DNA of 64,000 nt from Bacteroides sp. CAG:770 (GTDB lineage Bacteria; Bacteroidota; Bacteroidia; Bacteroidales; UBA932). Positions 32,975 through 42,536 of the stretch are shown piece by piece. The translations under genes were made by a program, and so were the position numbers. Under the pieces are notes generated by a model, which ran no database searches, had not been told where the DNA came from, and worked only from the letters and a program-made list of their open reading frames with translations. The stretch lies in NCBI GenBank assembly GCA_000435075.1, contig FR890667.1, positions 14,818 through 78,817 on the forward strand, in the 5' to 3' direction. Every line of letters begins with the position of its first letter. Position 1 is the stretch's first letter.

Positions 32975-34312
32975 ATGCATTATATATTATATACGCTGGC
33001 ATTGGTGGTGCTATCTTTCTATTTCTTCCCGTTTGAATTTACGTTCATGCCGGGAATGAATACTAAGATGGCGATGGCTGGTATCGGATTGTCCGTACTG
33101 GCAATTCAGTTTGCCAAGAAAAGGAAGGTAGTGGTAGATAACGACTTCCTCATGATATCAGTCTTGGCCGCCATGGTTTCACTCATCGGTTTCATAGCTG
33201 TAACATATAATGGAACTCATGATTATACCTATTCTACTTACATCGTGTCAATGTTGGTTTGGCTCAGTGCTGCCAATGTAGTCGTGGCTTTGCTCAAGAC
33301 AATTCACGGAAAAGTAGATGTCAGGTTAATCTGTGATTATCTCATAGTGCTATGTGTAGTACAATGCGCTTTAGCTTTAATCATTGATAGTGTACCCGCT
33401 GTCAAGCATTTCGTGGATTTGTTTGTCGCCGGACAGGGATTCATGGGTAAGAATGAGACAAGACTTTATGGAATCGGCTGTAGTCTGGATGTAGCGGCTA
33501 CCAGATTCTGCGCCATATTGCTGATGTGCGTATATCGGCTTGTAGGAATCTCTGAAGGAGAAACCAACCAGAGCAAACGCATTTGGCTAATGCTATGGTA
33601 TCTTTCAGCATTCATGTTTATAGCAGTGGTAGGAAATATGATTGCCAGGACGACCACTATCGGTATAGCATTGTCAGTTGTTTACTTACTTATATTGACG
33701 CGTCCGTTTTCACTCAGTTCTATAGAAAAGTACAAGACTCTGTGGAGAACATCGGGAATAATGCTGGTTATTGCAGTATGTTGTTCAATACTATTCTATA
33801 ACATCAGCCCGGCATTCAAGCAAAACTTGAGATTTGCCTTCGAAGGTTTTTTCAGTTTGGCAGAGAAAGGCACATGGGAGGTACACTCAAATGAGATCCT
33901 GAAAAACATGGTCGTTTTTCCAGATGAAATCAAGACATGGATTATAGGCAATGGTTATTTCGATAATCCATACGATAACGAGCCATATTACACAGGAGTA
34001 CGATGGCATGGCTATTATCAGGACACAGACATCGGCTACCTTCGATTTATATTTTATTTTGGTGTTTTCGGCCTGATTACCTTCATGGCCTACTTCATAA
34101 AGGTAGCGTTGACCTGCAGGAAACGTCTGCCGGAAATGGGCTCATTGTTTTTAATGCTCCTCTTGCTGAATTTTACCATTTGGTGCAAGGTCTCGACAGA
34201 TATTTTTCTGGTTTTTGCCCTGTTCCTTTGCCTGCCCTACAAAACTGAACCAGAAAAACTCAAGATAAAAGAGAATATTACCTCCGACAGCCAGACTGTC
34301 GATATGCAATAA
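32975..34312 (+). CDS. Wzy-like O-antigen/EPS polymerase (polytopic membrane protein)
   Basis: 445 residues with about 11 hydrophobic helices and a long periplasmic loop between the later helices (roughly residues 285-345, including a Trp/Tyr-rich GYFDNPYDNEPYYTGVRWHGYYQDTDIGYLRF segment). This topology, with an Arg and Tyr-rich loop, is that of Wzy polymerases, which join lipid-linked repeat units. The family has little sequence identity, so the call is topological and contextual. Confidence 0.75.
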   Translation: MHYILYTLALVVLSFYFFPFEFTFMPGMNTKMAMAGIGLSVLAIQFAKKRKVVVDNDFLMISVLAAMVSLIGFIAVTYNGTHDYTYSTYIVSMLVWLSAANVVVALLKTIHGKVDVRLICDYLIVLCVVQCALALIIDSVPAVKHFVDLFVAGQGFMGKNETRLYGIGCSLDVAATRFCAILLMCVYRLVGISEGETNQSKRIWLMLWYLSAFMFIAVVGNMIARTTTIGIALSVVYLLILTRPFSLSSIEKYKTLWRTSGIMLVIAVCCSILFYNISPAFKQNLRFAFEGFFSLAEKGTWEVHSNEILKNMVVFPDEIKTWIIGNGYFDNPYDNEPYYTGVRWHGYYQDTDIGYLRFIFYFGVFGLITFMAYFIKVALTCRKRLPEMGSLFLMLLLLNFTIWCKVSTDIFLVFALFLCLPYKTEPEKLKIKENITSDSQTVDMQ

Positions 34313-34316
34313 TTTT

Positions 34317-35300
34317 ATGATAAATGTTTCAGTCATAGTTCCGATTTATAATGTCGGGAAGTACATAGAACGTTGTGCGGAATCGCTGCTGTCCCAGACT
34401 ATGAAGTCGGGAATCGAATTCATTTTCGTGGACGACGCGGCGACGGACAATAGCATTGACATCCTCAAGACTGTCATTGCCAGGCATCCTGAGCGCAAAG
34501 ATCAGGTGAAATTGCTGACGCACCCCGTGAACAAGGGCCTTCCTGCAGCAAGAAATACCGGAATGGACGCAGCTGAAGGCGAATACATATATCACTGTGA
34601 CAGTGACGATTACGTCGAAGCCGATATGCTGAGGAAAATGTACATGGCGACATTGACCCGTGGAGCCGACATCGTGTGGTGCGACTGGTATCTGACATTC
34701 CCTCACAACGAAAGGTACATGTCGCAGCCGATGCGCAGCACGCAGTTCGCAGCGGTAAGGTCAATGCTGGACGGCACGATGAAGTACAATGTCTGGAACA
34801 AAATCGTCAGGAAAAAACTCTATACCGACAACGGAATCCGCTTTCCGGAAGGCCACAGCATGGGCGAAGACATGACCATGATTCGCCTGATGTCCAGGGC
34901 AGTACGTGGCGCACACGTCCACGAAGCATTCTATCATTATGTGAAGAGCGACGTGGCCATGTCCAGCGGAACACTTTCAGACAGGGCACTGGCCGACCTG
35001 AAATTCAATACCGACGAAACCATCGGATACCTGAAAAGCGTGTTCGGAAAAGGACTGACAGAAGGAATCGCATTATTCAAGCTCAATGTCAAGCTGCCGT
35101 TCCTCCTGACCGGAAGCATAAAAGACTACCGTCGCTGGCAAGAATGGTATCCGGAAGCCGACAAATACATCTGGAACAACAAGCTTCTGTCGTTCAGAAT
35201 AAAGCTCCTGCAACAATTCGCAGCCTGGGGCATCTATCCTGCAATCTGGGTTTATTTCAATGTGTTCCAGCGCTTTGTGTACGGCGTAATTTACAAGTGA
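34317..35300 (+). CDS. GT2 family glycosyltransferase
   Basis: 327 residues. VSVIVPIYNVGKYIERCAESLL, FVDDAATDNSIDIL and HCDSDDYVEADM are the GT2 motifs. It closely parallels the protein at 29103 in layout, but its DNA is GC-richer and closer to the genome average, marking the end of the AT-rich block. Starts 4 bp after the polymerase gene. A 40-bp gap follows. Confidence 0.92.
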   Translation: MINVSVIVPIYNVGKYIERCAESLLSQTMKSGIEFIFVDDAATDNSIDILKTVIARHPERKDQVKLLTHPVNKGLPAARNTGMDAAEGEYIYHCDSDDYVEADMLRKMYMATLTRGADIVWCDWYLTFPHNERYMSQPMRSTQFAAVRSMLDGTMKYNVWNKIVRKKLYTDNGIRFPEGHSMGEDMTMIRLMSRAVRGAHVHEAFYHYVKSDVAMSSGTLSDRALADLKFNTDETIGYLKSVFGKGLTEGIALFKLNVKLPFLLTGSIKDYRRWQEWYPEADKYIWNNKLLSFRIKLLQQFAAWGIYPAIWVYFNVFQRFVYGVIYK

Positions 35301-35340
35301 AACTGTCATTGACAACCACATATTAAAAAACTGAACCTCC

Positions 35341-36501
35341 ATGAAATTGACATATTGCATCCACTCCATCTACAACCCCGGCGGTATGGAGAGGGTGCTG
35401 CTGAATAAAGTGACATATCTGAAGAATAAGATGGGATGGGACGTGTCCATTGTGACGACAGACCAGCATGGACGCCCACCGTTCTATCCGTTTCCCGACG
35501 GCGTGGAAATCACAGACCTGGGAATCAATTATTCTGATGACAACCATAAAAGCCCGCTTCTGAAATTTTTGGGGTATTTCAATAAGAGACGGGCTCACAG
35601 GAAGGCCCTGACGGAATTCTTGAAAAAGAATAAAACTGATATAATGGTCTCTCTCTATCCGTCAGAGTCTTCCTTTATGCCGAAAATCAAGGACGGGAGC
35701 CGCAAGGTTCTCGAACTGCACTATAACAGATTCTTCCGTCTCCTCTATGGAAGAAAAGGACTTCTGAGACTTGCTGACCTCTGGCGTACAAGACAGGATC
35801 CTATGATGGTCAGACGTTTCGACAAGTTCATCGTCCTGACCAATGAAGATGCGGCATTGTGGGGCGGACTTCCGAATATGGAAGTCATACCGAATGCCGC
35901 CATGAAATTGTCAGACAAAAGTACGGACTCGACACCTCACAGAGTAATCGCTGTGGGACGTCTGGACTACCAGAAAAGCTTTGACAGGCTGTTGGCCATC
36001 TGGGAGAAAGTCATGAGAAATCCGGCACTTTCAGACTGGAAACTGGACATCTTCGGGCAGGGTGAATGGAAACAGCAACTTGAGGATATGATAGATGTGC
36101 TGAAAATCAGGGACAGCGTGACTATCCATAAGCCTGTGAAAGACATTGGCTCCGAATACCTCAGGAGTTCTATTCTGGTGATGACATCACACTATGAGGG
36201 CTTCCCTATGGTGATGATTGAAGGAATGGCCTGCGGCCTTCCTGTCGTATCGTTTGACTTCAAATGCGGACCATACGACATCATCAGGGATGGAAACAAC
36301 GGATATATAGTCACCGACGGAGACATCGACACATTCGCGGAGCGTCTTACGAAATTGATGACGTACGATGACCTTCGGAAGAACATGTCAGAATCAGCGC
36401 TGGAAATCTCTGAAACTTTTTCTGAAGAAAAGGTGATGGAAAAATGGATTAACCTGTTTGAAACACTAAAACCGACTGCTGATGAAACTGTTGCAAATTA
36501 A
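35341..36501 (+). CDS. GT4 family glycosyltransferase
   Basis: 386 residues with a GT-B fold: N-terminal YNPGGMERVLLNKV, then donor-binding AVGRLDYQKSFDRLL and the EX7E motif in HYEGFPMVMIEGMACGLPVV. Retaining transfer from a nucleotide sugar is expected. It overlaps the next gene by 20 bp. Confidence 0.92.
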   Translation: MKLTYCIHSIYNPGGMERVLLNKVTYLKNKMGWDVSIVTTDQHGRPPFYPFPDGVEITDLGINYSDDNHKSPLLKFLGYFNKRRAHRKALTEFLKKNKTDIMVSLYPSESSFMPKIKDGSRKVLELHYNRFFRLLYGRKGLLRLADLWRTRQDPMMVRRFDKFIVLTNEDAALWGGLPNMEVIPNAAMKLSDKSTDSTPHRVIAVGRLDYQKSFDRLLAIWEKVMRNPALSDWKLDIFGQGEWKQQLEDMIDVLKIRDSVTIHKPVKDIGSEYLRSSILVMTSHYEGFPMVMIEGMACGLPVVSFDFKCGPYDIIRDGNNGYIVTDGDIDTFAERLTKLMTYDDLRKNMSESALEISETFSEEKVMEKWINLFETLKPTADETVAN

Positions 36502-37711
36502 TCCTGTTCTGAGGACGAGCACATCGACCGGTAGAATTGTAAGGGAAATAGGTGAGGCTGCCATGTCTGCCGGATGGGAAAGTTATATTGCATATAGTGT
36601 AGGGCGTGACGGAAAGATGTCTTGCACTTCCAAGAGAGTGTTTGTCGGAGATCCGCTGAGTGTCGCTTTCCATGGCATGATTACAAGATTGTTTGACCGT
36701 CATGGCCTGGCCTCAGACGCCGCTACAAGGAAATTTATAAAAGATATTGAAAGGATAAATCCTGATATAATACACATACATAACATTCATGGCTATTTCC
36801 TGAACTACAAGATACTGTTCGATTGGCTTAGCCGTTCAGGAAAACCAGTCGTCTGGACAGTCCACGACTGTTGGCTTTTTACCGGTCACTGCTATTACTA
36901 CATGAAAGCAGATTGCGACAAATGGAAATACGGCTGTGGCCAATGTCCCCAGACCCGAGAATTCCCGAAAAGCTGGCTGATAGACCGCTCCGCCAAAAAC
37001 TGGCGCGACAAGAAAAACGCATTCTGCTCCATCCCGTCCGACAAAATGACCATCGTCACCGTCTCGGACTGGCTGAAAGGCGAAATGCAGCAATCTTTCC
37101 TGAAAGATTTCCGCTACAAAGTCATACATAATGGTATAGACACGGAAGTCTTCAAGCCGTCAGACGGCACGGCAGTCCGCAAGCGCTACGGGATCGGCGA
37201 CAGGAAAATGTATATGGGAGCGGCAAGTATCTGGAGCACCGCGAAAGGGCTCGACGACTTCATAAGCATGGCGTCAATGCTGACCCCGCAGGAAGTCATC
37301 GTTCTGGTAGGCCTGGACAAGAATCAGATGACCCGCATGCCGGCCAACATTATCGGCATCCCGAGGACCTCCGACGTCCACGAACTCGCCGAACTGTACA
37401 GCGCAGCTGACGCGTTCCTGAACCTGACTTATCAGGACAACTACCCGACCGTGAACCTCGAGTCGATATCCTGCGGCACCCCGGTGGTGACCTACAGGAC
37501 AGGCGGAAGCCCCGAGTCCGTTACAGGTCAATGCGGTATGGTGACCGACTGTGGCGACGTCGCCCAGGCTCTGGCCGCAGCGAGAAAGATAGCCGCGACG
37601 GACCGTTCCGTCTGGCGGGACAACTGCCGGGCATACGGACTGGCCAACTTCAGGAAGGCCGACCGCTATGCCGATTACATAAAACTATACAAAGAACTAT
37701 TGAATGGCTGA
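36482..37711 (+). CDS. GT4 family glycosyltransferase, WcaC-like
   Basis: 409 residues. The N-terminal half has HNIHGYFLNY and a Cys-rich VWTVHDCWLFTGHCYYY..CGQCPQ segment typical of one EPS-associated GT4 branch. The C-terminal half has the EX7E-type NYPTVNLESISCGTPVVTY. Overlaps its neighbours by 20 and 8 bp, so translation of this trio is coupled. Confidence 0.9.
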   Translation: MKLLQINPVLRTSTSTGRIVREIGEAAMSAGWESYIAYSVGRDGKMSCTSKRVFVGDPLSVAFHGMITRLFDRHGLASDAATRKFIKDIERINPDIIHIHNIHGYFLNYKILFDWLSRSGKPVVWTVHDCWLFTGHCYYYMKADCDKWKYGCGQCPQTREFPKSWLIDRSAKNWRDKKNAFCSIPSDKMTIVTVSDWLKGEMQQSFLKDFRYKVIHNGIDTEVFKPSDGTAVRKRYGIGDRKMYMGAASIWSTAKGLDDFISMASMLTPQEVIVLVGLDKNQMTRMPANIIGIPRTSDVHELAELYSAADAFLNLTYQDNYPTVNLESISCGTPVVTYRTGGSPESVTGQCGMVTDCGDVAQALAAARKIAATDRSVWRDNCRAYGLANFRKADRYADYIKLYKELLNG

Positions 37712-38834
37712 TATAAATATACATCAGTTAGGAAAATTCTGGCCCGTGCTGGGAGGCGTCGAGAAGGTCATGTACGACCTGACCGCCGGTCTTTCGCCCC
37801 GGGGAGTGCACTGCGACATGCTCTGTGCCTCCGCCGGAGTCCCTCCCGGAAAGGTAAAGGTCAATGCCAATGCATCCGTGACCATCTGCCCGACAATCGC
37901 AAAGTTCTCCGGTACAATGCTTTCGCCCTCAATGATAGGCGAAGTCCGCAGACGGCGTGACAAATACGACCTTATCCACGTTCACCATCCTGACCCGATG
38001 GCGGCTCTGGCCCTCTTCCTTTCAGGATACAAAGGCAAGGTAGTCCTGCATTGGCACAGCGACATCCAGAAAAGTCCTCTTCTGATGGCAATGTACAAAC
38101 CGCTCCAGAGCTGGCTGATCCGCCGCGCCGACAAAATCATCGGAACCACGCCGGCATACCTGTCTGCATCGCCATACCTCAGGAAAGTGCAGGACAAGAC
38201 AGAATGCATCCCGATAGGCATCGCACCGTTACAGCCTGACGCTCAGGGAGCAGCTGAAATCCGCAAGACGTACGAAGGCAAGAAAATCGTCTTCACCATG
38301 GGACGCCTCGTTCCGTACAAAGGCTATGGCTGCCTCATAGAATCGGCCAAGTATCTGGATGACAGCTGGATGATACTCATCGGAGGCTCGGGCCCTATGA
38401 AAGATGAACTCCAGGCAGCGATAGATGCCGGCGGACTTGCCTCCAAAGTAAGACTCCTCGGACGTGTCCCGGACGACAAAGTCTCGGCATACTACACCGC
38501 CTGCGACATCTTCTGCCTCAGCAGCATTATGAAGACAGAAGCCTTCGGAATCGTCCAGATAGAAGCGATGTCCCTCGGCCGGCCTGTAGTAGCGACCAAG
38601 ATCCCGGGCTCGGGAGTGTCCTGGGTCAATGATGACGGAGTGTCCGGAGTCAATGTCGAACCTCGTGACCCTGAGACACTTGCCAATGCTTTCCGTGAGA
38701 TTACCTCTTCTCAGGAAACATACAGGAAATACAGCGACGGAGCATTGGCACGCTTCAATTCGCTATTCACCTCAGATGTAATGATAACCCGCCAACTCAC
38801 TTGCTACAAGAAGATACTTGAAGCCGAAATCTAA
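37704..38834 (+). CDS. GT4 family glycosyltransferase
   Basis: 376 residues. LGGVEKVMYDLTAGLSPRGV, HVHHPDPMAAL and TMGRLVPYKGYGCLI are GT4 landmarks, and the EX7E motif lies in EAFGIVQIEAMSLGRPVVAT. Resembles WbpZ/RfaB-type mannosyl- or galactosyltransferases; specificity is not readable. Confidence 0.92.
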   Translation: MADINIHQLGKFWPVLGGVEKVMYDLTAGLSPRGVHCDMLCASAGVPPGKVKVNANASVTICPTIAKFSGTMLSPSMIGEVRRRRDKYDLIHVHHPDPMAALALFLSGYKGKVVLHWHSDIQKSPLLMAMYKPLQSWLIRRADKIIGTTPAYLSASPYLRKVQDKTECIPIGIAPLQPDAQGAAEIRKTYEGKKIVFTMGRLVPYKGYGCLIESAKYLDDSWMILIGGSGPMKDELQAAIDAGGLASKVRLLGRVPDDKVSAYYTACDIFCLSSIMKTEAFGIVQIEAMSLGRPVVATKIPGSGVSWVNDDGVSGVNVEPRDPETLANAFREITSSQETYRKYSDGALARFNSLFTSDVMITRQLTCYKKILEAEI

Positions 38835-38854
38835 TAAAAACTGATATTATAAAA

Positions 38855-39490
38855 ATGAGTACAGACACGTTGACTGCAATCAAGAGCAGTCGTACATTTA
38901 CTTTATTCGACGAGGCCCTGAAACGCATCCTCGACTGCGTCGCCTCAGGACTCGGACTTATTGTCTTCAGCCCGCTCTTCCTTATAATATGGATAGCAAT
39001 CCGTCTGGAAAGCAGCGGCCCGGCAATATTCAGTCAGGAACGAATCGGCTACCTTGGCCGTCCGTTCACTATCTACAAGTTCAGGTCAATGCGTATCGAC
39101 TCTGAGCAAGACGGACACCCTGCGCTCTGCAGCAAGGACGACAGCCGTCTTACCAAAGTCGGAAAATTCCTTCGCGACCACCATCTCGACGAACTCCCGC
39201 AGCTGTGGAACGTGTTCCGTGGAGATATGAGTTTCGTGGGCCCGAGACCTGAGCGCAAATACTTCATTGACAAGATTATGCAACTCAATGACAGTTATGA
39301 GAGACTATACCAGTTGCGTCCGGGACTTTTCTCCTGGGCCACACTGTACAATGGTTACACTGATACGATGGACAAGATGCTGACCCGTCTGCACATGGAC
39401 ATCGACTATCTTGAAAACAGAACGTTGGTAATGGATACTAAAATCATTTGGCTCACAGTCATGTCCATCATCACCGGCAAGAAGTTCTAA
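38855..39490 (+). CDS. Initiating phosphoglycosyl transferase (bacterial sugar transferase, WcaJ/PglC-like)
   Basis: 211 residues: one N-terminal membrane-associated helix (LGLIVFSPLFLIIWIAI), then the conserved SSGPAIFSQERIGYLGRPFTIYKFRSM and DELPQLWNVFRGDMSFVGPRPE blocks. The enzyme places the first sugar phosphate on undecaprenyl phosphate in the inner membrane and so starts each repeat unit. It lacks the four extra helices of full-length WcaJ, so it is of the minimal PglC-like type. Confidence 0.93.
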   Translation: MSTDTLTAIKSSRTFTLFDEALKRILDCVASGLGLIVFSPLFLIIWIAIRLESSGPAIFSQERIGYLGRPFTIYKFRSMRIDSEQDGHPALCSKDDSRLTKVGKFLRDHHLDELPQLWNVFRGDMSFVGPRPERKYFIDKIMQLNDSYERLYQLRPGLFSWATLYNGYTDTMDKMLTRLHMDIDYLENRTLVMDTKIIWLTVMSIITGKKF

Positions 39491-39497
39491 TACTAAT

Positions 39498-39767
39498 ATG
39501 AAGATAAACCCCAATTGCGTGCTGCGCCGGCTCGGAAAGCAGAACATGGTAGTGAAAGCTGACGGAAAGAACAGCAATATGTCGCAGGTCTATATTTTCA
39601 ATGACACTGCGACATACCTCTGGAATACATTGAAAGACAAACCTTTCACTCTAGACGATATGGCTGCATGCCTGTGCGGCAACTATGACGTCTCACTCGA
39701 AACGGCAACCGGCGACGCCGCGGTGCTGCTTGAAAACTGGAAAGAAAACGGACTCGTGACAGAATAA
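39498..39767 (+). CDS. PqqD-like peptide-chaperone family protein
   Basis: 89 residues; the layout VLRRLGKQNMVVKADG..VYIFNDTATYLWNTLKDKPFTLDDMAACLCGNYDVSLETATGDAAVLLENWKENGLV (winged-helix) fits the PqqD family. In RiPP pathways these domains bind a precursor leader peptide. It lies 7 bp after the sugar transferase and 1 bp before a nucleotidyltransferase-like gene, the first of three genes without an obvious polysaccharide role. Confidence 0.82.
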   Translation: MKINPNCVLRRLGKQNMVVKADGKNSNMSQVYIFNDTATYLWNTLKDKPFTLDDMAACLCGNYDVSLETATGDAAVLLENWKENGLVTE

Positions 39768-39768
39768 T

Positions 39769-40812
39769 ATGAAGTTGGCATTGACAAGAACAGACAAAGC
39801 ATTGCTGACCTTGCTCCGGTCCGGTCTCTGGAACAGGCCGCCTGACACCCCGGAACTCTTCCCCTTGAGTTCTGAGGAATGGAAGGAGGTCTTCGAGAAG
39901 TCCAGAAACCATACAGTTACAGCCATAGTAGCGGATTCGCTGGAGTATCTGCCTGAAAATCAGCTGCCTTCGGATGAAGTACTGGCTGGGTGGGCAGTCG
40001 AATCAGACAGAATCGAAAGGCTCAGCGGCAAGATGGCAAATGTGACGGCCGGACTTTCTGAGATATACAAGACTCTCAGACCGGTTTGTTTCAAGGGACT
40101 CGAATGTGCAAGCCTTTATTCCAGACCCTCCAGCCGCCAATGCGGAGACATTGACCTGTATTTCGATGACATTGAAGCCTCTGCGGCTCTGGCGCGACAG
40201 CATGGCTACGTCCCCGAACATAAGCCCGACGGCAGTTTTACCTACGCGGTGCAGGGGATTGTCGTGGAGCACCATCCGTCTTACATTGACCTTTGCGCTC
40301 CGCGTAAACGGAAGTGGCTGAGGACTTTGGATGAAAATCCTGGCTTCGGGACCGGAATCTGCGGGATGTCGAGACCAGTACCTGCGCTGAATCTGCTCGT
40401 TCTTCATTCGCATGTAATGAAACATGCTTTCGGTCGCGGTGTGGGGCTGCGGCAGATGTGCGATCTTGCAAGGGCATATTATTCTTATGACGGAATGTAT
40501 GAACCGGAATACCTCAGGAGAATGTACCGGAAAGCAGGTCTGGCCACGTGGACTCGCATGATACACGCCTTCCTGACCGATTATCTCGGTCTCGGCAAGG
40601 AATTCCTGCCTTACACGGAACCCCATGCCGATGCTTCGGAATTTCTGGAAAGAGTGTTGCTCGCCGGAAACTTCGGAAGGTCGATGCCGGGAAGAGGTCA
40701 GGGTAAGGTCCGGACTCTCAAAGCGTTCATGGCCAATGCCTTATTTGCCGCCCGCTATGCTCCGGACGAATATTTCTGGCAGATAGTACAGCTTGCAGGA
40801 GGGCAGTTATGA
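39769..40812 (+). CDS. Nucleotidyltransferase family protein (NTP_transf_5-like)
   Basis: 347 residues. The segment CFKGLECASLYSRPSSRQCGDIDLYFD (near residues 105-132) has the D-x-D of a minimal nucleotidyltransferase fold, as in the NTP_transf_5 family; the helical N- and C-terminal parts are typical of that family. Homologues accompany HprK-like kinases and PqqD-like proteins in some lasso-peptide clusters, where the pair phosphorylates the peptide tail and then extends the phosphate. Substrate here unknown. ATGA overlap with the next gene. Confidence 0.78.
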   Translation: MKLALTRTDKALLTLLRSGLWNRPPDTPELFPLSSEEWKEVFEKSRNHTVTAIVADSLEYLPENQLPSDEVLAGWAVESDRIERLSGKMANVTAGLSEIYKTLRPVCFKGLECASLYSRPSSRQCGDIDLYFDDIEASAALARQHGYVPEHKPDGSFTYAVQGIVVEHHPSYIDLCAPRKRKWLRTLDENPGFGTGICGMSRPVPALNLLVLHSHVMKHAFGRGVGLRQMCDLARAYYSYDGMYEPEYLRRMYRKAGLATWTRMIHAFLTDYLGLGKEFLPYTEPHADASEFLERVLLAGNFGRSMPGRGQGKVRTLKAFMANALFAARYAPDEYFWQIVQLAGGQL

Positions 40813-41729
40813 GACAGACCAAGTATTACAAGATAGCGGATTTCGTCTTCTCGCTTGACCTGCCGGACGGAGTCGATACCACGACGATGCTCCCGTCCTT
40901 CCGGACGTTCGGGACCTGCCGGGCAGAGGACTTGCTGTTCAGGTTTCAGGTCAATGCAGAAGTGCTTGAGAGACCTTCCGGCCTTGAGCTCATCGAGAAG
41001 ACGGAAAGCGATGTCGGAAAGGTAAGTATGTACAGGACAGCGGCAGGGGACTGGTGGCTGGAGATGAGTTACACTGACATTGACCATTACATGTCTGTGG
41101 ATGAAGACTTCAGCAGCGCTTCTGCTGACATTGACCTCGACGATCCGGATGCCGGCATGGTGCTTTGCTCGATGCTGAGAATTATGTGGTCGCAGGCGGT
41201 GCTTGCCTGGGGCGGGATTTCGGTTCATGCTTCGGCGGTCGTTCTTGGCGGCGTTGCCTATCTGTTTCTCGGCAAGAGCGGAACCGGGAAGAGCACTCAT
41301 TCGGAGCTGTGGCTGAGGAACTTCCGTGAAGCGTGGCTGCTGAACGACGACAACCCCGCTATCAGGGTCATTGACGGAAAGGCTTTCGCATACGGGACTC
41401 CTTGGAGCGGAAAGAAGCCAGTCTATATCGACAAGAAAGTGCCGCTCGGAGGAATTGTCCGTCTGGAACAGTCGCAGGTGAATCGGATGACCATGAAAGA
41501 GGGTCTGGATGCGTTCCTCTGCATATATCCGAGCTGCTCGGCTCTGCATCGGGACCCTGTGCAGGAGAACAGATTGTGTGACACTCTGGAGATTCTGTCG
41601 GAATCTGTCCCGGTCGGTCTTATGGAATGTAGGCCTGATGACAAGGCTGCAATAATATGTCATGAAACAATACTGAAGGATAATCCAGCGGCTTCCGGAA
41701 CATCGGAGGCTGCTGATACCCAAACGTGA
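40809..41729 (+). CDS. HPr kinase/phosphorylase-like P-loop kinase
   Basis: 306 residues. The kinase core follows a ~140-residue N-terminal domain: SVHASAVVLGGVAYLFLGKSGTGKST (Walker A at 155-163) is the HprK-type P-loop, WLLNDDNPAIRV supplies the acidic pair, and YGTPWSGKKPVY near residue 200 matches the HprK-like kinases found in lasso-peptide operons. It is not true HprK (no HPr or PTS genes nearby). Predicted to phosphorylate Ser or Thr of a peptide or a small molecule; this is inference. Confidence 0.82.
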   Translation: MRQTKYYKIADFVFSLDLPDGVDTTTMLPSFRTFGTCRAEDLLFRFQVNAEVLERPSGLELIEKTESDVGKVSMYRTAAGDWWLEMSYTDIDHYMSVDEDFSSASADIDLDDPDAGMVLCSMLRIMWSQAVLAWGGISVHASAVVLGGVAYLFLGKSGTGKSTHSELWLRNFREAWLLNDDNPAIRVIDGKAFAYGTPWSGKKPVYIDKKVPLGGIVRLEQSQVNRMTMKEGLDAFLCIYPSCSALHRDPVQENRLCDTLEILSESVPVGLMECRPDDKAAIICHETILKDNPAASGTSEAADTQT

Positions 41730-41745
41730 AATACCCCCAAAAACG

Positions 41746-42522
41746 ATGAAAAACAAATTACTGATCCTGATGTTGCTGATGCTTGTGGCATCGTGCGCAT
41801 CACCGAAAAAGTTCGTGTATCTGAATGATATGGAGCCGGGAGTCGGCTACAAGTATGATTCGGCACACGAGGCGGTAATCCGGCCCAATGACAGACTTCG
41901 TATAACGGTCACGTGCAAGCAGCCGGAACTTGCCATCCCGTTCAACCGCGGCGGTGCGGTAAATATCAATGCCGATGGAACGGCAAGCCAGTCCACATCT
42001 CCGGATGAGGACGGATACAAAGTCGATTCTGAAGGAAACATTGACTTTCCGATACTCGGAACTGTCCATCTTGACGGACTGACTACCAGAAAGGCTTCTG
42101 AACTCATCCGCGACATGATTGTCGAAGGCGGTTACATTAAGAGCCCGATGGTCAGCATTGACTTCAAGAACTTCAAGTACACTGTCTGGGGCGCGGTCGC
42201 CCGTAACGGCACCTATACCGTCGCAGACGGCAGGATTACGCTTCTGGAGGCCATTGCCAATGCCGGTGACCTGACTCCTAAGGCTCGTCTGGACAGGGTT
42301 TGTGTCATCAGGGAGATCGATGGGAAGAAAGAGAAATTCTATCACGATATCAGAAGTATCGAGGTGCTGAATTCACCTTGCTTCTTTCTCCAGCAGAACG
42401 ATATCATCTATGTGGAACCTAAGTATGTGAAGGCGGACAAGGTCGACACGACATCGAAGTTCATTACGATTTTCCTGTCGGCGATCACTGCGATATGTTC
42501 CGTAATCTGGGCAACAAAATAA
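41746..42522 (+). CDS. Polysaccharide export lipoprotein, Wza-like
   Basis: 258 residues starting with a lipoprotein signal (LLMLVASC). VIRPNDRLRITV begins the Poly_export domain, IDFPILGTVHLDGLTTRKASELI a conserved strand-helix unit, and VWGAVARNGTYTV an SLBB domain. A hydrophobic C-terminal helix (FITIFLSAITAICSVIW) could form the outer-membrane helix of a small Wza. It would export the polymer; wzc follows 14 bp later. Confidence 0.92.
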   Translation: MKNKLLILMLLMLVASCASPKKFVYLNDMEPGVGYKYDSAHEAVIRPNDRLRITVTCKQPELAIPFNRGGAVNINADGTASQSTSPDEDGYKVDSEGNIDFPILGTVHLDGLTTRKASELIRDMIVEGGYIKSPMVSIDFKNFKYTVWGAVARNGTYTVADGRITLLEAIANAGDLTPKARLDRVCVIREIDGKKEKFYHDIRSIEVLNSPCFFLQQNDIIYVEPKYVKADKVDTTSKFITIFLSAITAICSVIWATK

Positions 42523-42536
42523 AAGGATAAGTGACT

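Noticed and set aside
40755..41756. 333-codon open frame on the minus strand
   Set aside because: Antisense to the HprK-like kinase gene and its flanks; the sense strand has clear kinase motifs and tight operon spacing.
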